Below are positions 32,801 to 42,001 of a stretch of DNA of 64,000 nt, piece after piece. Location of the stretch: the NCBI GenBank assembly GCA_037783545.1, contig JBBELK010000454.1, positions 1,984,001-2,048,000 of the forward strand, given 5' to 3'. The DNA comes from Henricia sp. BOLD:AAB3569 (taxonomy: Eukaryota > Echinodermata > Asteroidea > Spinulosida > Echinasteridae). A model generated the notes under the pieces. It was not told the DNA's origin, did no database searches, and was given only the letters and a program-made list of their open reading frames with translations. How positions within the stretch are numbered: position 1 is the stretch's first letter; every line of letters begins with the position of its first letter. Made by a program: the position numbers and the translations under genes.

Positions 32801-35800
32801 TCCTTTTCATCAAACATGTTTAACGCAAAATATCAGACATGGATCGTCATTTTAATCATTACTTTATTTGCTGTTTTTGTTTCCAGGGTAACGACTGCCA
32901 TGGTCACGGAACGCACTGCGCAGGCACCGTTGGGGGCGCCCTTTACGGCGTGGCAAAGAAAGTGAACATTTTCGGAGTCCGCGCTATAAAATGCAACGGC
33001 AAATCCCCCAGTTCGAATATCATAAAAGGTGTTTATTTTATAGATTTATATTTTTATTTACATCATAAATAACGTCGCAAGTCGCGTCGCAAGTCGCATC
33101 GCAAGTTGCGTCGCAAGTCGCATCGCAATACGTCACAAGTTGCTTAACATGTCGCATTACGATATAAACACTTATAACCACTAATAAATTTAAGTCTCTT
33201 TCCCATAAAACAGGTGTCGACTGGGTTGTATCTAACGCCAAGCTTCCCGCCGTTGCCTCCCTGTCTCTTGGTGGAGCCGCGTCACGAGCCCTAGACATCG
33301 CAGTGCGCAAACTCACTGAGGTCGGGGTCTTTGCTGTCGCAGCCGCTGGGAACGAAAGAAGGGACTCCTGCTTGACGTCGCCGGCTCGTGTACCTGAGGT
33401 AACTTTTGAACGCTTTGATGTTTTAAAGGAGCGTAACCAGATCACATTTTTGGGCCTCCCATTTTTTGTTATGGGTGTTGGGGTTTTGTACCATATCGTG
33501 TATCATATTTACCATTCTGAAATTTCGCGTTCTCAATCTGTATATTTCTGGCAATATCGTACAAAAACCACGGAAGTTTAGTAAACTAATTTATCCGGTT
33601 ACAAATACAAATAATGAAGCACTGCAGTGATTACACCAACCGTTTTGCTTCCACATCCAAATTGGGGATCGTAATTTCCTTGGTGTTTTTTTTCTATGGA
33701 TAGTATGTTAGGGAGATATTTTACATGATTGTTAGGTTAGAATGAAATCAAATTTTTGGAAAAATCTCAAATTTCAAAATTCAAATAATAGGCTATACAA
33801 TGTCCGATGAAATCATTCACCGATCACATCCCACTATGGGTTAATTAATTTTCGCTGCACCGTATAGACACTTTTCATGGGCGGCCATGACAGGGGGCAG
33901 TCACATTTGTTATTTTTACAGGGACCTCTTTAAAGCCCCACTGTATCATTTGCAATGACCCAAAAATTTACTTCACGAGTTGACAAGGAAAAGTGTTGAT
34001 GGCAACGGTAACAAACACCACATGAATTTATTTCTGTTCAAGATGATAATTTCTGCAAGTTGATAATTTCTGCAAAATGATATAATTTCTGCAAGAAATT
34101 AACAACTGAAGGTGATTAAAAATGGGTGTATTAACCCTTTCCATCATTCACCTAACACAAAAACCATGTATGAATTTGAAAGGCTTTCGGAAGCGCGCAT
34201 TGCTGCATCTGCGTAGCTGAAATGTCTTCAGGTTATATAAAGATTCTTACTCAGATATGTGATGCTGTTGTTCAAATTCATAGAAAAGTTTCATCTTACA
34301 AATGATATATCTGGAACTTAAAATTTTTCACAGATGATCGAGTGTCAGCAAAAACACGTTGAAATATAATGCAGGGATGATGACACCTTTTGAAATCGTC
34401 TTAATGGAGATTGTAATGCCGTGGTTATTTCCCTAGGGGCGTATTAAATTTATAATGTAAAAATCCACTGTTGTCCGGAGTAAAATGCATTTCCAAATTT
34501 CCCCCTTCAAGGAGTATCGTGCTTTCTTATCATCTGTAAGCTGATATGCGTGGCGTATCAGAGAAAAACAAATGGGGGGAAAAAGTGATAAAATGTAGTC
34601 TCCTCCGTGCACATGCACTGACCCCCGGAAGATGTTTTCGTGACAGACACATTTTGGCGCCATTATTTGGCGCTTGATGTATATCCCTATAAATCCATAC
34701 CCTTTAGAAAGATGTTGGACATTTTCCAAGAGTTTTTTTAGAATGTGGGAAGACAAGTTTACAAACGAAGTTTGGGAGTAAAAATTTGTCATTTATTTAC
34801 GAAATTAACAGTTTAAAGTTTTTGAAAAAGACAGTTTGGACGGAGTCTTATACAGCGGACTGTATAGCATTTTACCACTGAATACGTGTAGTTTTAAGGG
34901 GCCGGCCAAAATAATTGTCAACATTTGCATGGTTCTACAACGAGTAGGAAGGGGTCGGGGTCGAAGGCTGCGTAGGACTTTACATGCACTGTAAAATGTT
35001 GACATTCATGGTACTGCCAGAAAAATGTTGATAAGTATAGTATTTAAGGGGAAAGGAGGGGATCTTGAAAAATACTACTCTCTGTAGAACTGTAAAAATT
35101 TTGACAACTTTGGATAAAGTACAGGTAGTTGAAATGATCTACATTTTCCATGCTCAGGAAAAAAAATGGTTACTTTTCTCGTTTTCCCCCGAAGTTGCTC
35201 ATCTACGCAATCACCACCGAACCGTTATATAGAGGCGCCAAAGTTTACTATAATTGCCGTGAGTGCAAATAATATATCTCTCCTGAAAAACAACTGCTAT
35301 TAGGTGCATGAGGCCTATCAAATCATACGGTAGACACCGACTGTCTGCATTACACCTCTAATAAATTGCTGCACATTATATCGTTCTGTAGCTTGATACT
35401 CCGGATTTACGATATTAAATATCTCCACCTCGACAGGCGTTATTATTATCGCCTTAGGCACAGCGCTGTTGCTTCGTGTGAAATGCATTAAAGAGGATTT
35501 GCCTAACTTTAACATATTTCTTGTTTTATAAGCTCGACTGGTGTCAGTTTTCCAATAAAGTGGGCGGTAATCTGCGAAGCATTTAGTGCGAAATCTCAAT
35601 TAAATTGCTTTTCAGGTTTTGGCGCCAAAAGTCCTCAAACGAGATTTGGAGCCGGTCGTTTGTCCACCGGACAAGGAATCACAGGGAGAGGAATCACAAG
35701 GTTGATACATTTTCCAAAATATCGCCAAACATATAGCAACGTTTGTTATAAAAGTGGCGCATGGACATTTATTTTCCAACCGTATCCCTTCTGACCATTT

Positions 35801-36807
35801 GAAAGATCATGTATGTCGACATGTTTTGCAGTTCGGAGCTCGAACCTGAAAAGCGAGAGTCAGTTCACAACATATTTTATATACTCCACAGCGTGTATAG
35901 GAGTCGGGAAACAAGAGTTCAATCTTGAACTCACCATGCAATAAATTGTTGCATACATTTGCCAATAACTACAAACAAGTGTTTCCTCTCCGTTCAAGGG
36001 ATGTAAAAAGACGTTTTATCTTCCTGAAACAGTGTAATCTTTGTTCATTTGGCTACAGGTTTTTACTGTCGGTGCGGTGTCTTTTAATGACGAGGTGGCA
36101 TCATTCTCAAACTATGGTAAATGCGTGAATGTATTTGCCCCTGGTGTGTCGATAACAAGTGCCGGAATTCAGTCCGACAAAGCTACTAAGCTAATGAGTG
36201 GAACGTCCATGTCGTGTCCACACGCCGCAGGTAAGTTGAAAAGGCTGTACAATGTCCCATTGAATCATTCAACGATCACATCCCACTATATGGGTTATTT
36301 TTCGCTACACCATGTCAAAGTTGTAGTAAGTCTATCACAAGTCCAGTGCCGATAAACAAGTCCGTCAAAAGTCCAGTAACAAGAAGCACATAATGAACAC
36401 TCACAAAATAATTCCTTTGTTGGAGTTCATTTGAATAGCTTGTGAACAGGGACTTATGGTGGACTTGTGAAGGCTCATATAGGGCGAGGACGCCGTCTGA
36501 TGAACTGACTATACAACCCTGCACCGTGTATGCGTTTTATGACACAAGTTGTGGCGGGGTAGTTTGTAACTAATTCCAAGTTCTTAGAATAGCCTAAAAT
36601 ATTAAAATATTAAATCAATAATTACTTTTTTCTCTTGAACTACAAACAGGCGTGGCTGCGATTAAGCTATCTGAAAACCCCAAAATGACAGTGGAGGAAT
36701 TAAAGCACGCCCTCACCGACGACGCTACGCCAGACATTGTCATCACAGCAAGACGGCAAATACCGAACCGTTTGCTCTACGTCTCGGGTGTTCGTGGATC
36801 CGAATAG
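29882..36807 (+). CDS. Secreted proteinase-K-like subtilisin (S8A), nine exons
   Basis: Exons 29882-29891, 30863-31002, 31877-32020, 32243-32414, 32681-32787, 32887-33028, 33214-33398, 36059-36230 and 36650-36807 (409 aa). All introns are GT-AG with consistent phases. The first exon is only 10 nt, with a strong initiation context (CACCACCATGG), and completes a signal peptide (about 1-26). Then comes an inhibitor I9 propeptide (YIVVLE onward, about 45-110). The peptidase has Asp167 in VIDTGIRTTHEDF, His198 in HGHGTHCAGT, oxyanion Asn285 in AAAGNE and Ser350 in SGTSMSCPHAAG. All catalytic residues are present, so it should be an active secreted serine protease made as a zymogen. Length is normal for proteinase-K/PCSK9-type cores, with no Cys-rich C-terminal domain. 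The usual PHVAG is PHAAG here. Confidence 0.92.
29982..30073. mobile_element. 92-bp CACTA-type mini-element, copy 2
   Basis: Same sequence as the copy at 28445-28542 apart from a few bases at GTAGGCCTACATG. It is flanked by TCT on both sides. It lies in intron 1 of the subtilase. Confidence 0.7.
31129..31179 (+). repeat. Three tandem 17-bp units
   Basis: TTTTAGTGAGAGRGTGC repeated three times with small changes, in intron 2 of the subtilase. Confidence 0.75.
31382..31706. mobile_element. 325-bp Mutator-like MITE (TAGAYTGGTTCCC ends), intact copy
   Basis: Inverted ends TAGACTGGTTCCCG and CGGGAACCAATCTA are flanked by the perfect 10-bp duplication GGATAGAGGA (31372-31381, 31707-31716). A subterminal block (TATAGGGAYMGGTAAAGGGC) is also inverted. 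It lies in subtilase intron 2. Same family as 24997-25601. Confidence 0.85.
33073..33160 (+). repeat. 10-bp minisatellite GTCGCAAGTC in subtilase intron 6
   Basis: About eight degenerate tandem units of GCGTCGCAAGTC / GCATCGCAAGT type directly after exon 6. The repeated Cys-Asp-Ala-Thr peptide seen on the minus strand is a by-product. Confidence 0.75.
33421..33935. repeat. Copy related to the TTTAAAGGAGYG long-TIR family
   Basis: Begins TTTTAAAGGAGCGTAACCAGATCACATTTTT, here given as its landmarks AAAGGAGCG and AGATCACATTTTT. It shares TTCTGAAATTTCGCGTTCTCAAT with 62.7 kb and the block CTTCCACATCCAAATTG with 28.18 kb (inverted). A CTTTAAAG near 33928-33935 may be the other end. Subtilase intron 7. 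Confidence 0.45.
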
Positions 36808-36842
36808 TTATGAGTGTCTGGTGTGACGTCAGCAGTGTTTAA

Positions 36843-37162
36843 GCCAATGAGCAGCTTTGGTAGTCATCGACCAAAGCCGCTTATTGGTTAAATCCATGAT
36901 GATGTCACAGACATATTTCTGGTCATGCATGATTACGAAAATTTCAAACTGGTTGGCTTTTTTTTAAACACTGGACATCAACAGACTGTTCCAATAATTT
37001 TACTTAAATGTGTGTAAAATGATTGTCGATGTCCAGTGTTTAAAAAAAAGCCAACCAGTTTGAAATTTTCGTAATCATGACCAGAAATATGTCTGTGACA
37101 TCATCATGGATTTAAGCGGCATTGGTCAATGACTATTTACCAAAGCTGCCCATTAGCTAATT
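36843..37162. mobile_element. Fold-back MITE 3' of the subtilase
   Basis: The left arm (CAGCTTTGGTA ... CATGATGATGTCAC ... AAACTGGTTGGC ... AACACTGGACATC) and right arm are reverse complements over about 130 bp, around a loop near 36990-37025. It starts 36 bp after the subtilase stop, so it may lie in the 3'UTR. No TSD was fixed. Confidence 0.75.
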
Positions 37163-37346
37163 TAATGTCTCTAATTTAAAACGGGCAAAGAACATTTATT
37201 TAGTTATTTACACCAGCTTCCAGTTTAACGCAACGTTAAAAGTAACATTAACAAAAAGTGTATCTTTTTTTAATGTTTTTGATTCATTAAGTAAATTGAA
37301 TGTTACTTTTACAAAGGTCTAGGTAAAACCTCGACTCCATACCCTT

Positions 37347-37831
37347 TGTAACGTCGGTAAATGATCACAAACTTGACTGGTTTATTCACTCTCGGGTACC
37401 GACATACAACTGCCCTTTAATGCCACTACAGCTGCCTGATGCCACGTCAACTAGGATTTAAAATAAAGATAACAAATAAACAGTACTTAATAAACAGTAA
37501 AACTCTGTAACAAGCTTCCAAAACACGGGCGCAGACAACACCACCGCGAGAGGGCGGTATAACCTGCAGCGGCGAGTAACGTTGCAAACTCGCCCCAGGT
37601 AAACACACGGGAGGGGGTGAACATCCATCCAAAACTACAACAAATTTAACTTTAAACAACTGTCCCATGGGTCCAGATAAACTGGGTAACTTTCCCCTTC
37701 AACTGCAAGGGCTGCAAGGTATAGATGAAGGCAGAATTTATGCCAAAAGTCCCACTAAAAGTGTCACTAAAAGTTCACTGAACGGCAATTAAGCTAATGC
37801 CGGGGCGAAACTCCACTTAATTAACTTTCCA
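37347..37831 (-). repeat. 3' LTR of the BEL/Pao element
   Basis: 485 bp, TG...CA termini. It matches the other LTR over its whole length apart from a 6-nt deletion. The pol reading frame ends within it. Confidence 0.9.
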
Positions 37832-40081
37832 AATATCGACGTAGAAACTTCTCATAATTTCAGGATGTTGGTTGTCTGCTGTGCATTTACGCAGGGCTGC
37901 AGAAGCACAAGATGGCGATGATACAGCACCAAATGGGTGTGACGTCAGACGATAGACTTCTGGTGGTCGGGAAATGTCTCCATCTGGAAACCACAGATAA
38001 CGTAGGCAATCTCGATGATGTTCAGATACCTTTACTTGAAAGAACATGCCCTCAATATCCCCCATGAGCCCGACTGATTGTTGCCTGAAGCGTAGCAGCA
38101 CATCTACGACTGTGTTCGTGAGAGTGGGCCCTGGAAGGAGTGCGTCGTTGAGCGAGACTCCTCTGGTCTTCGCCGAGCAATCGAAAACAACTCTTATCTT
38201 GCCCGGTTTGTTGGGATTGTAGATGCCGTGATGAGGCATATACCATCGGTTCACTGCATCACTGCTGTCGTCGGTGGGCTCAACAAGCTTCTCTCCATAC
38301 CCTTTCTCCATTAGTGAGTTCATGAAGGTCGTATAGTCATGGTGGAAGTTCGGATTGCTTCTTAGCTTCTTCTTCAATGACATCAAGCGGTTCATAGCTT
38401 CAGATTGGTTGTCTTCAAGCTTACAAGCTGGATCTCGGAAAGGCAGGTCGCATTGATAGTGACCGTCTACCAGCTTCAAAGATCTATGAATGATCTCCTC
38501 AAATCGCTTGTCTTCAACTGAAGGCTCCTTGGTACTGTCCACCAGGCGCTCCGGAAAATCCATGTCCATGGAAGATCTCACCAGGTCTTCCAACCTCTGA
38601 AGTTGTTCTGCCTCTGCTCTAACTGATGCTAATTGGTAGTTGGAAGAGTGACAGGGTTCATCTCCGCCTCTCACCATCCCCCATATTATCCATCCAAGCA
38701 CTGATCTGGCTCCATGGGGTGCACCAACTGGCCCTGTCCTCAGTTCTCGTGGTGTGTAGGCGGCTGGAACGTTATTGCCTATCAGCATCTGTACCTCAGC
38801 CTCAATAACTGGGAGCTTGATCCCTCTAAGGTGGTGATATATGTCAACGTCTTCTTGCGTTGGCATGAGATCTCTGGTGACGGGCATCTCAGATTTGGTA
38901 TAGACTACAGGGAGCTTTACCGTGGGACCTAGGTCCAGCCCGCACACTTCTAGTCCTGAAATACGGTAGGTCTTGAAATTCTGTGTCTGTCCCATGGTAC
39001 TTAGTTCCATGGTGGTGGCCTTGCCGGTTACTCCAAGCTGCTGTGCAAGGTCCTTGGTGCAGAAAGTCACGTTGCTGCCTGGGTCAAGGAATGCGTAGGT
39101 CTCTACTGTAGTGTTAGTAGTCGGGGATCTGACCCTTACTGGAATGATGGCCATAGTGCAAAGACCTGCGCCGGCTCCCATGTGGGAACTTGCCCTGTCC
39201 TTGGGTGGAGCTACGTATGTGGAACATGAATTCCCTTGTTCAGTGGTCTTGGGCGTCTGTTGCTTTAAGGACTCTTCTTCTACCTTCTCATGATGTTCCC
39301 TGTCCTTATGTAGCACTGTGGGGTGCAGGGAGCTACACTCCTTGCACTTGGCTTTTGCTCTGCATCGTTTGCTCAGATGGCCGAACTTGAGGCAACCAAA
39401 GCAAAGCCCCTTGGACTTCAGAAACTGCAGCCTTTCTTCAATTGACCTTGCCTTAAGTTTCCGACATTCCTGCATCGAGTGAGCTGTACCCTGACAGAAA
39501 CTGCATGGCCTAGAACTTGCTACATCAGTTGTCAATTTAGTGCCTGAATCAGTATAAGACAGTTTCTCGGATTCGCTGATCGGCTCAGATGCTCCGAAAG
39601 CACATCCAATTTTTCTGACCCGTGGCTGAGGGCGTCCTCCCACATTCGGTCTAGTTTCCTTGGGCTTGTATCCCAAGGCGAATCGTCCATATACTGGGTC
39701 TGTTGCCTTCCTGGCTTCTCTTTGGACGAAGTCTACCAAGTGAACAAAGGTGACTGACTCGCCACCGTCCTTCTTATTCATGACTATATTCCGCCATCTC
39801 TCGTGTAGATAGAAAGGGAGCTTGGACACCAGTCTCTTGATGTTCTCGGCATACTCCAAAACCCTTGCGGCATTCATGGAGTGAACTGCATTTTTGCACT
39901 CCATGAGGAATATTGCAAAGGCGTCAAGTCCAGATGGGTTATCAGGTCTGATTTCTGGCCAACCAAGAGCCCGCTGTATGTAAGCATTGGCCAGGAGATC
40001 CACATCTCCATACCGCTTTTCTAATTCTTTAAGGGCAGCCGGGTAGCCTACATCACCAGGGAGACAGCTAGCTATATCCAT
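37817..40081 (-). CDS. BEL/Pao pol-type ORF: Gag C-part, zinc knuckles, protease, truncated RT
   Basis: 754 codons from ATG at 40081. In order: Gag continuation (PGDVGYPAALKELEKRYGD), zinc knuckles CSFCQGTAHSMQEC and CFGCLKFGHLSKRC (about 193-240), an aspartic protease with DPGSN (333-337), and BEL/Pao RT (about 600-750) with RVVFDCSAK, GDIEGMFFQVKV and SHPFGAVSSPS. The frame ends FYVDIWKVN: after YVD it enters the 3' LTR and stops, so the second catalytic Asp of YVDD and everything downstream are lost. RT cannot be functional. It overlaps ORF1 by 14 nt in another frame. Confidence 0.9.
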   Translation of the reverse strand: MDIASCLPGDVGYPAALKELEKRYGDVDLLANAYIQRALGWPEIRPDNPSGLDAFAIFLMECKNAVHSMNAARVLEYAENIKRLVSKLPFYLHERWRNIVMNKKDGGESVTFVHLVDFVQREARKATDPVYGRFALGYKPKETRPNVGGRPQPRVRKIGCAFGASEPISESEKLSYTDSGTKLTTDVASSRPCSFCQGTAHSMQECRKLKARSIEERLQFLKSKGLCFGCLKFGHLSKRCRAKAKCKECSSLHPTVLHKDREHHEKVEEESLKQQTPKTTEQGNSCSTYVAPPKDRASSHMGAGAGLCTMAIIPVRVRSPTTNTTVETYAFLDPGSNVTFCTKDLAQQLGVTGKATTMELSTMGQTQNFKTYRISGLEVCGLDLGPTVKLPVVYTKSEMPVTRDLMPTQEDVDIYHHLRGIKLPVIEAEVQMLIGNNVPAAYTPRELRTGPVGAPHGARSVLGWIIWGMVRGGDEPCHSSNYQLASVRAEAEQLQRLEDLVRSSMDMDFPERLVDSTKEPSVEDKRFEEIIHRSLKLVDGHYQCDLPFRDPACKLEDNQSEAMNRLMSLKKKLRSNPNFHHDYTTFMNSLMEKGYGEKLVEPTDDSSDAVNRWYMPHHGIYNPNKPGKIRVVFDCSAKTRGVSLNDALLPGPTLTNTVVDVLLRFRQQSVGLMGDIEGMFFQVKVSEHHRDCLRYLWFPDGDISRPPEVYRLTSHPFGAVSSPSCASAALRKCTADNQHPEIMRSFYVDIWKVN

Positions 40082-41354
40082 TTACAATATGTTGTGGCTC
40101 TCCCTCCGTAAACTGCTCCAAGTAGTTCATCCTTTCATCATCGTCGACTGTGTTGGCGACAACTCTGGCCTTAAACTGGCGCATGAATCTCCTATACTCC
40201 AAGGGGTCTCCTTTAAACTTAGCCAGGTCTGAGCTAGGCTTTCTGATCTCCATCACTATGTGTTGGACTGCAGCAACAGTTGACGCCACGGAGGGGTTCT
40301 GATTTTCTGGGACATGAATTTCACTTGAGTAGGCACTTAACACTTGACCCTCATTTCCCTTACTACTTGACTGTCCTTCACAAGTTTGTTTTACGGTATT
40401 GCTTGTGGGGCTAGTTTTCTCTGCTGCTGTATTCTTGCTAGCTTCTTTAGTATCTTGATTGTGTGCCTCTTGTGAAAACTTGTTCACAGTGCTTGTGGGT
40501 CCATCTGTAAGACGAGTGATGTCCGAATCTGGCGTCTGGGGCTGACCTTCTGCCTGGGCTTGAATGGACATGACGAATGATGATGCATCTTGTGATGTTA
40601 CGGGTATATACTCTGGGGCGGCAGTATTAAAGGTTACGACTGTTGGCGACGTAGGTCTGGAAGAAAGTCGGGGTAATGCACTCAGGTTTTGCTCGTCTCG
40701 AATTTCGCTCTGCTCCAGTTCGTCTAAGATTGCTGCTTTTGCACTGGAGACTTCCAGTTGTGTCCTGAGCTCCAGCTCTTCTTCTTTGTGCTTAAGTTTT
40801 AGCTCTTCCTTCTTTTTCTTGGCTTCAAACTGAAGCCTCTCTTCCTCCAACCCCTCTTTCTCTTTAAGTGCCCTACTACGGGCCAATAACTCGGCCGTTT
40901 TCTGATGTTCCATTGCTCTGGCCATTGATAAGGAGCTTGAAATACGGCTTACAACTGAGCGAGAAGTACGCGACCTCACTGACCTCACACTTTCTCTATC
41001 CGGTACTCTGGTGTGCCACACTAGCCACTGATCTAGTGTAGCCTTAAAGTCCTGAAAACTGTTCAGCTCAGGTTGTAGTTCGGCCTCCACTGTAGTACGC
41101 CGATCTTCAGGGACTAGTGTTAAATATTCACGATGGTGAATCAAAAATGTTTCGTATTCTTGAAGCCATCTTGAATGCCTAACTCTGACTTCATCCACAT
41201 CTGGGGGAAGTTTTAACAGCAATGGTTGAATGCTGTCCTTCATTTCGATAAGAGTCCGGGCATTGTCTCGCCGACTCTCCATCAGTGACTTGGTTTTGGC
41301 CCGTGTAGCCATGGTTTGGACTTTGGTTTCTTCGTCACTGTCGTGGGTTTGCAT
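40068..41354 (-). CDS. BEL/Pao Gag-like ORF1
   Basis: 428 codons from ATG at 41354. It has an N-terminal helical region, a charged coiled-coil segment rich in E/K/L (about 165-230), then a Ser/Thr-rich stretch. It ends in a DUF1759-like Gag block (FMRQFKARVVANTVDDDERMNYLEQ). The stop at 40068 falls inside what is normally a continuous Gag domain, since PGDVGY... continues in the next frame. This is a 1-nt frameshift, either a mutation or a programmed shift. Confidence 0.85.
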   Translation of the reverse strand: MQTHDSDEETKVQTMATRAKTKSLMESRRDNARTLIEMKDSIQPLLLKLPPDVDEVRVRHSRWLQEYETFLIHHREYLTLVPEDRRTTVEAELQPELNSFQDFKATLDQWLVWHTRVPDRESVRSVRSRTSRSVVSRISSSLSMARAMEHQKTAELLARSRALKEKEGLEEERLQFEAKKKKEELKLKHKEEELELRTQLEVSSAKAAILDELEQSEIRDEQNLSALPRLSSRPTSPTVVTFNTAAPEYIPVTSQDASSFVMSIQAQAEGQPQTPDSDITRLTDGPTSTVNKFSQEAHNQDTKEASKNTAAEKTSPTSNTVKQTCEGQSSSKGNEGQVLSAYSSEIHVPENQNPSVASTVAAVQHIVMEIRKPSSDLAKFKGDPLEYRRFMRQFKARVVANTVDDDERMNYLEQFTEGEPQHIVNGYS

Positions 41355-41510
41355 TACTTGCAGCAATTTTCTGTTGTTGATTTTCTCTCTTTTTTTGCAA
41401 TTGATTCTAGGTGGTCTTCAATGTTACCTAAGGGTCACCAGTGTTGACTCGGGGTCACTTATCTCTGGGTCACTTCGGCACTATAACTCTGGGTTACCAT
41501 TAGCGTTGAC

Positions 41511-42001
41511 TGTAACGTCGGTAAATGATCACAAACTTGACTGGTTTATTCACTCTCGGGTACCGACATACAACTGCCCTTTAATGCCACTACAGCTGCC
41601 TGATGCCACGTCAACTAGGATTTAAAATAAAGATAACAAATAAACAGTACTTAATAAACAGTAAAACTCTGTAACAAGCTTCCAAAACACGGGCGCAGAC
41701 AACACCACCGCGAGAGGGCGGTATAACCTGCAGCGGCGAGTAACGTTGCAAACTCGCCCCAGGTAAACACACGGGATCGGGAGGGGGTGAACATCCATCC
41801 AAAACTACAACAAATTTAACTTTAAACAACTGTCCCATGGGTCCAGATAAACTGGGTAACTTTCCCCTTCAACTGCAAGGGCTGCAAGGTATAGATGAAG
41901 GCAGAATTTATGCCAAAAGTCCCACTAAAAGTGTCACTAAAAGTTCACTGAACGGCAATTAAGCTAATGCCGGGGCGAAACTCCACTTAATTAACTTTCC
42001 A
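41511..42001 (-). repeat. 5' LTR of the BEL/Pao element
   Basis: 491 bp, same termini as the 3' LTR; carries the extra ATCGGG near 41776. Confidence 0.9.

Larger units (their letters stand above)
37347..42001 (-). mobile_element. BEL/Pao LTR retrotransposon, internally deleted, young
   Basis: Two LTRs (37347-37831 and 41511-42001) begin TGTAACGTCGG and end AACTTTCCA on the plus strand. By eye they are identical except for a 6-nt indel (ATCGGG), indicating recent insertion. The coding strand is minus. It encodes Gag, protease and the first part of RT. RT stops inside the YVDD motif, where the sequence joins the 3' LTR, so RNase H and integrase are missing. No target duplication was found at the outer edges (CCCTT versus AATAT). 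Confidence 0.92.

Noticed and set aside
33073-33160. CRISPR-like array
   Set aside because: Short degenerate tandem units without spacers, inside an intron of an animal gene; it is a minisatellite.
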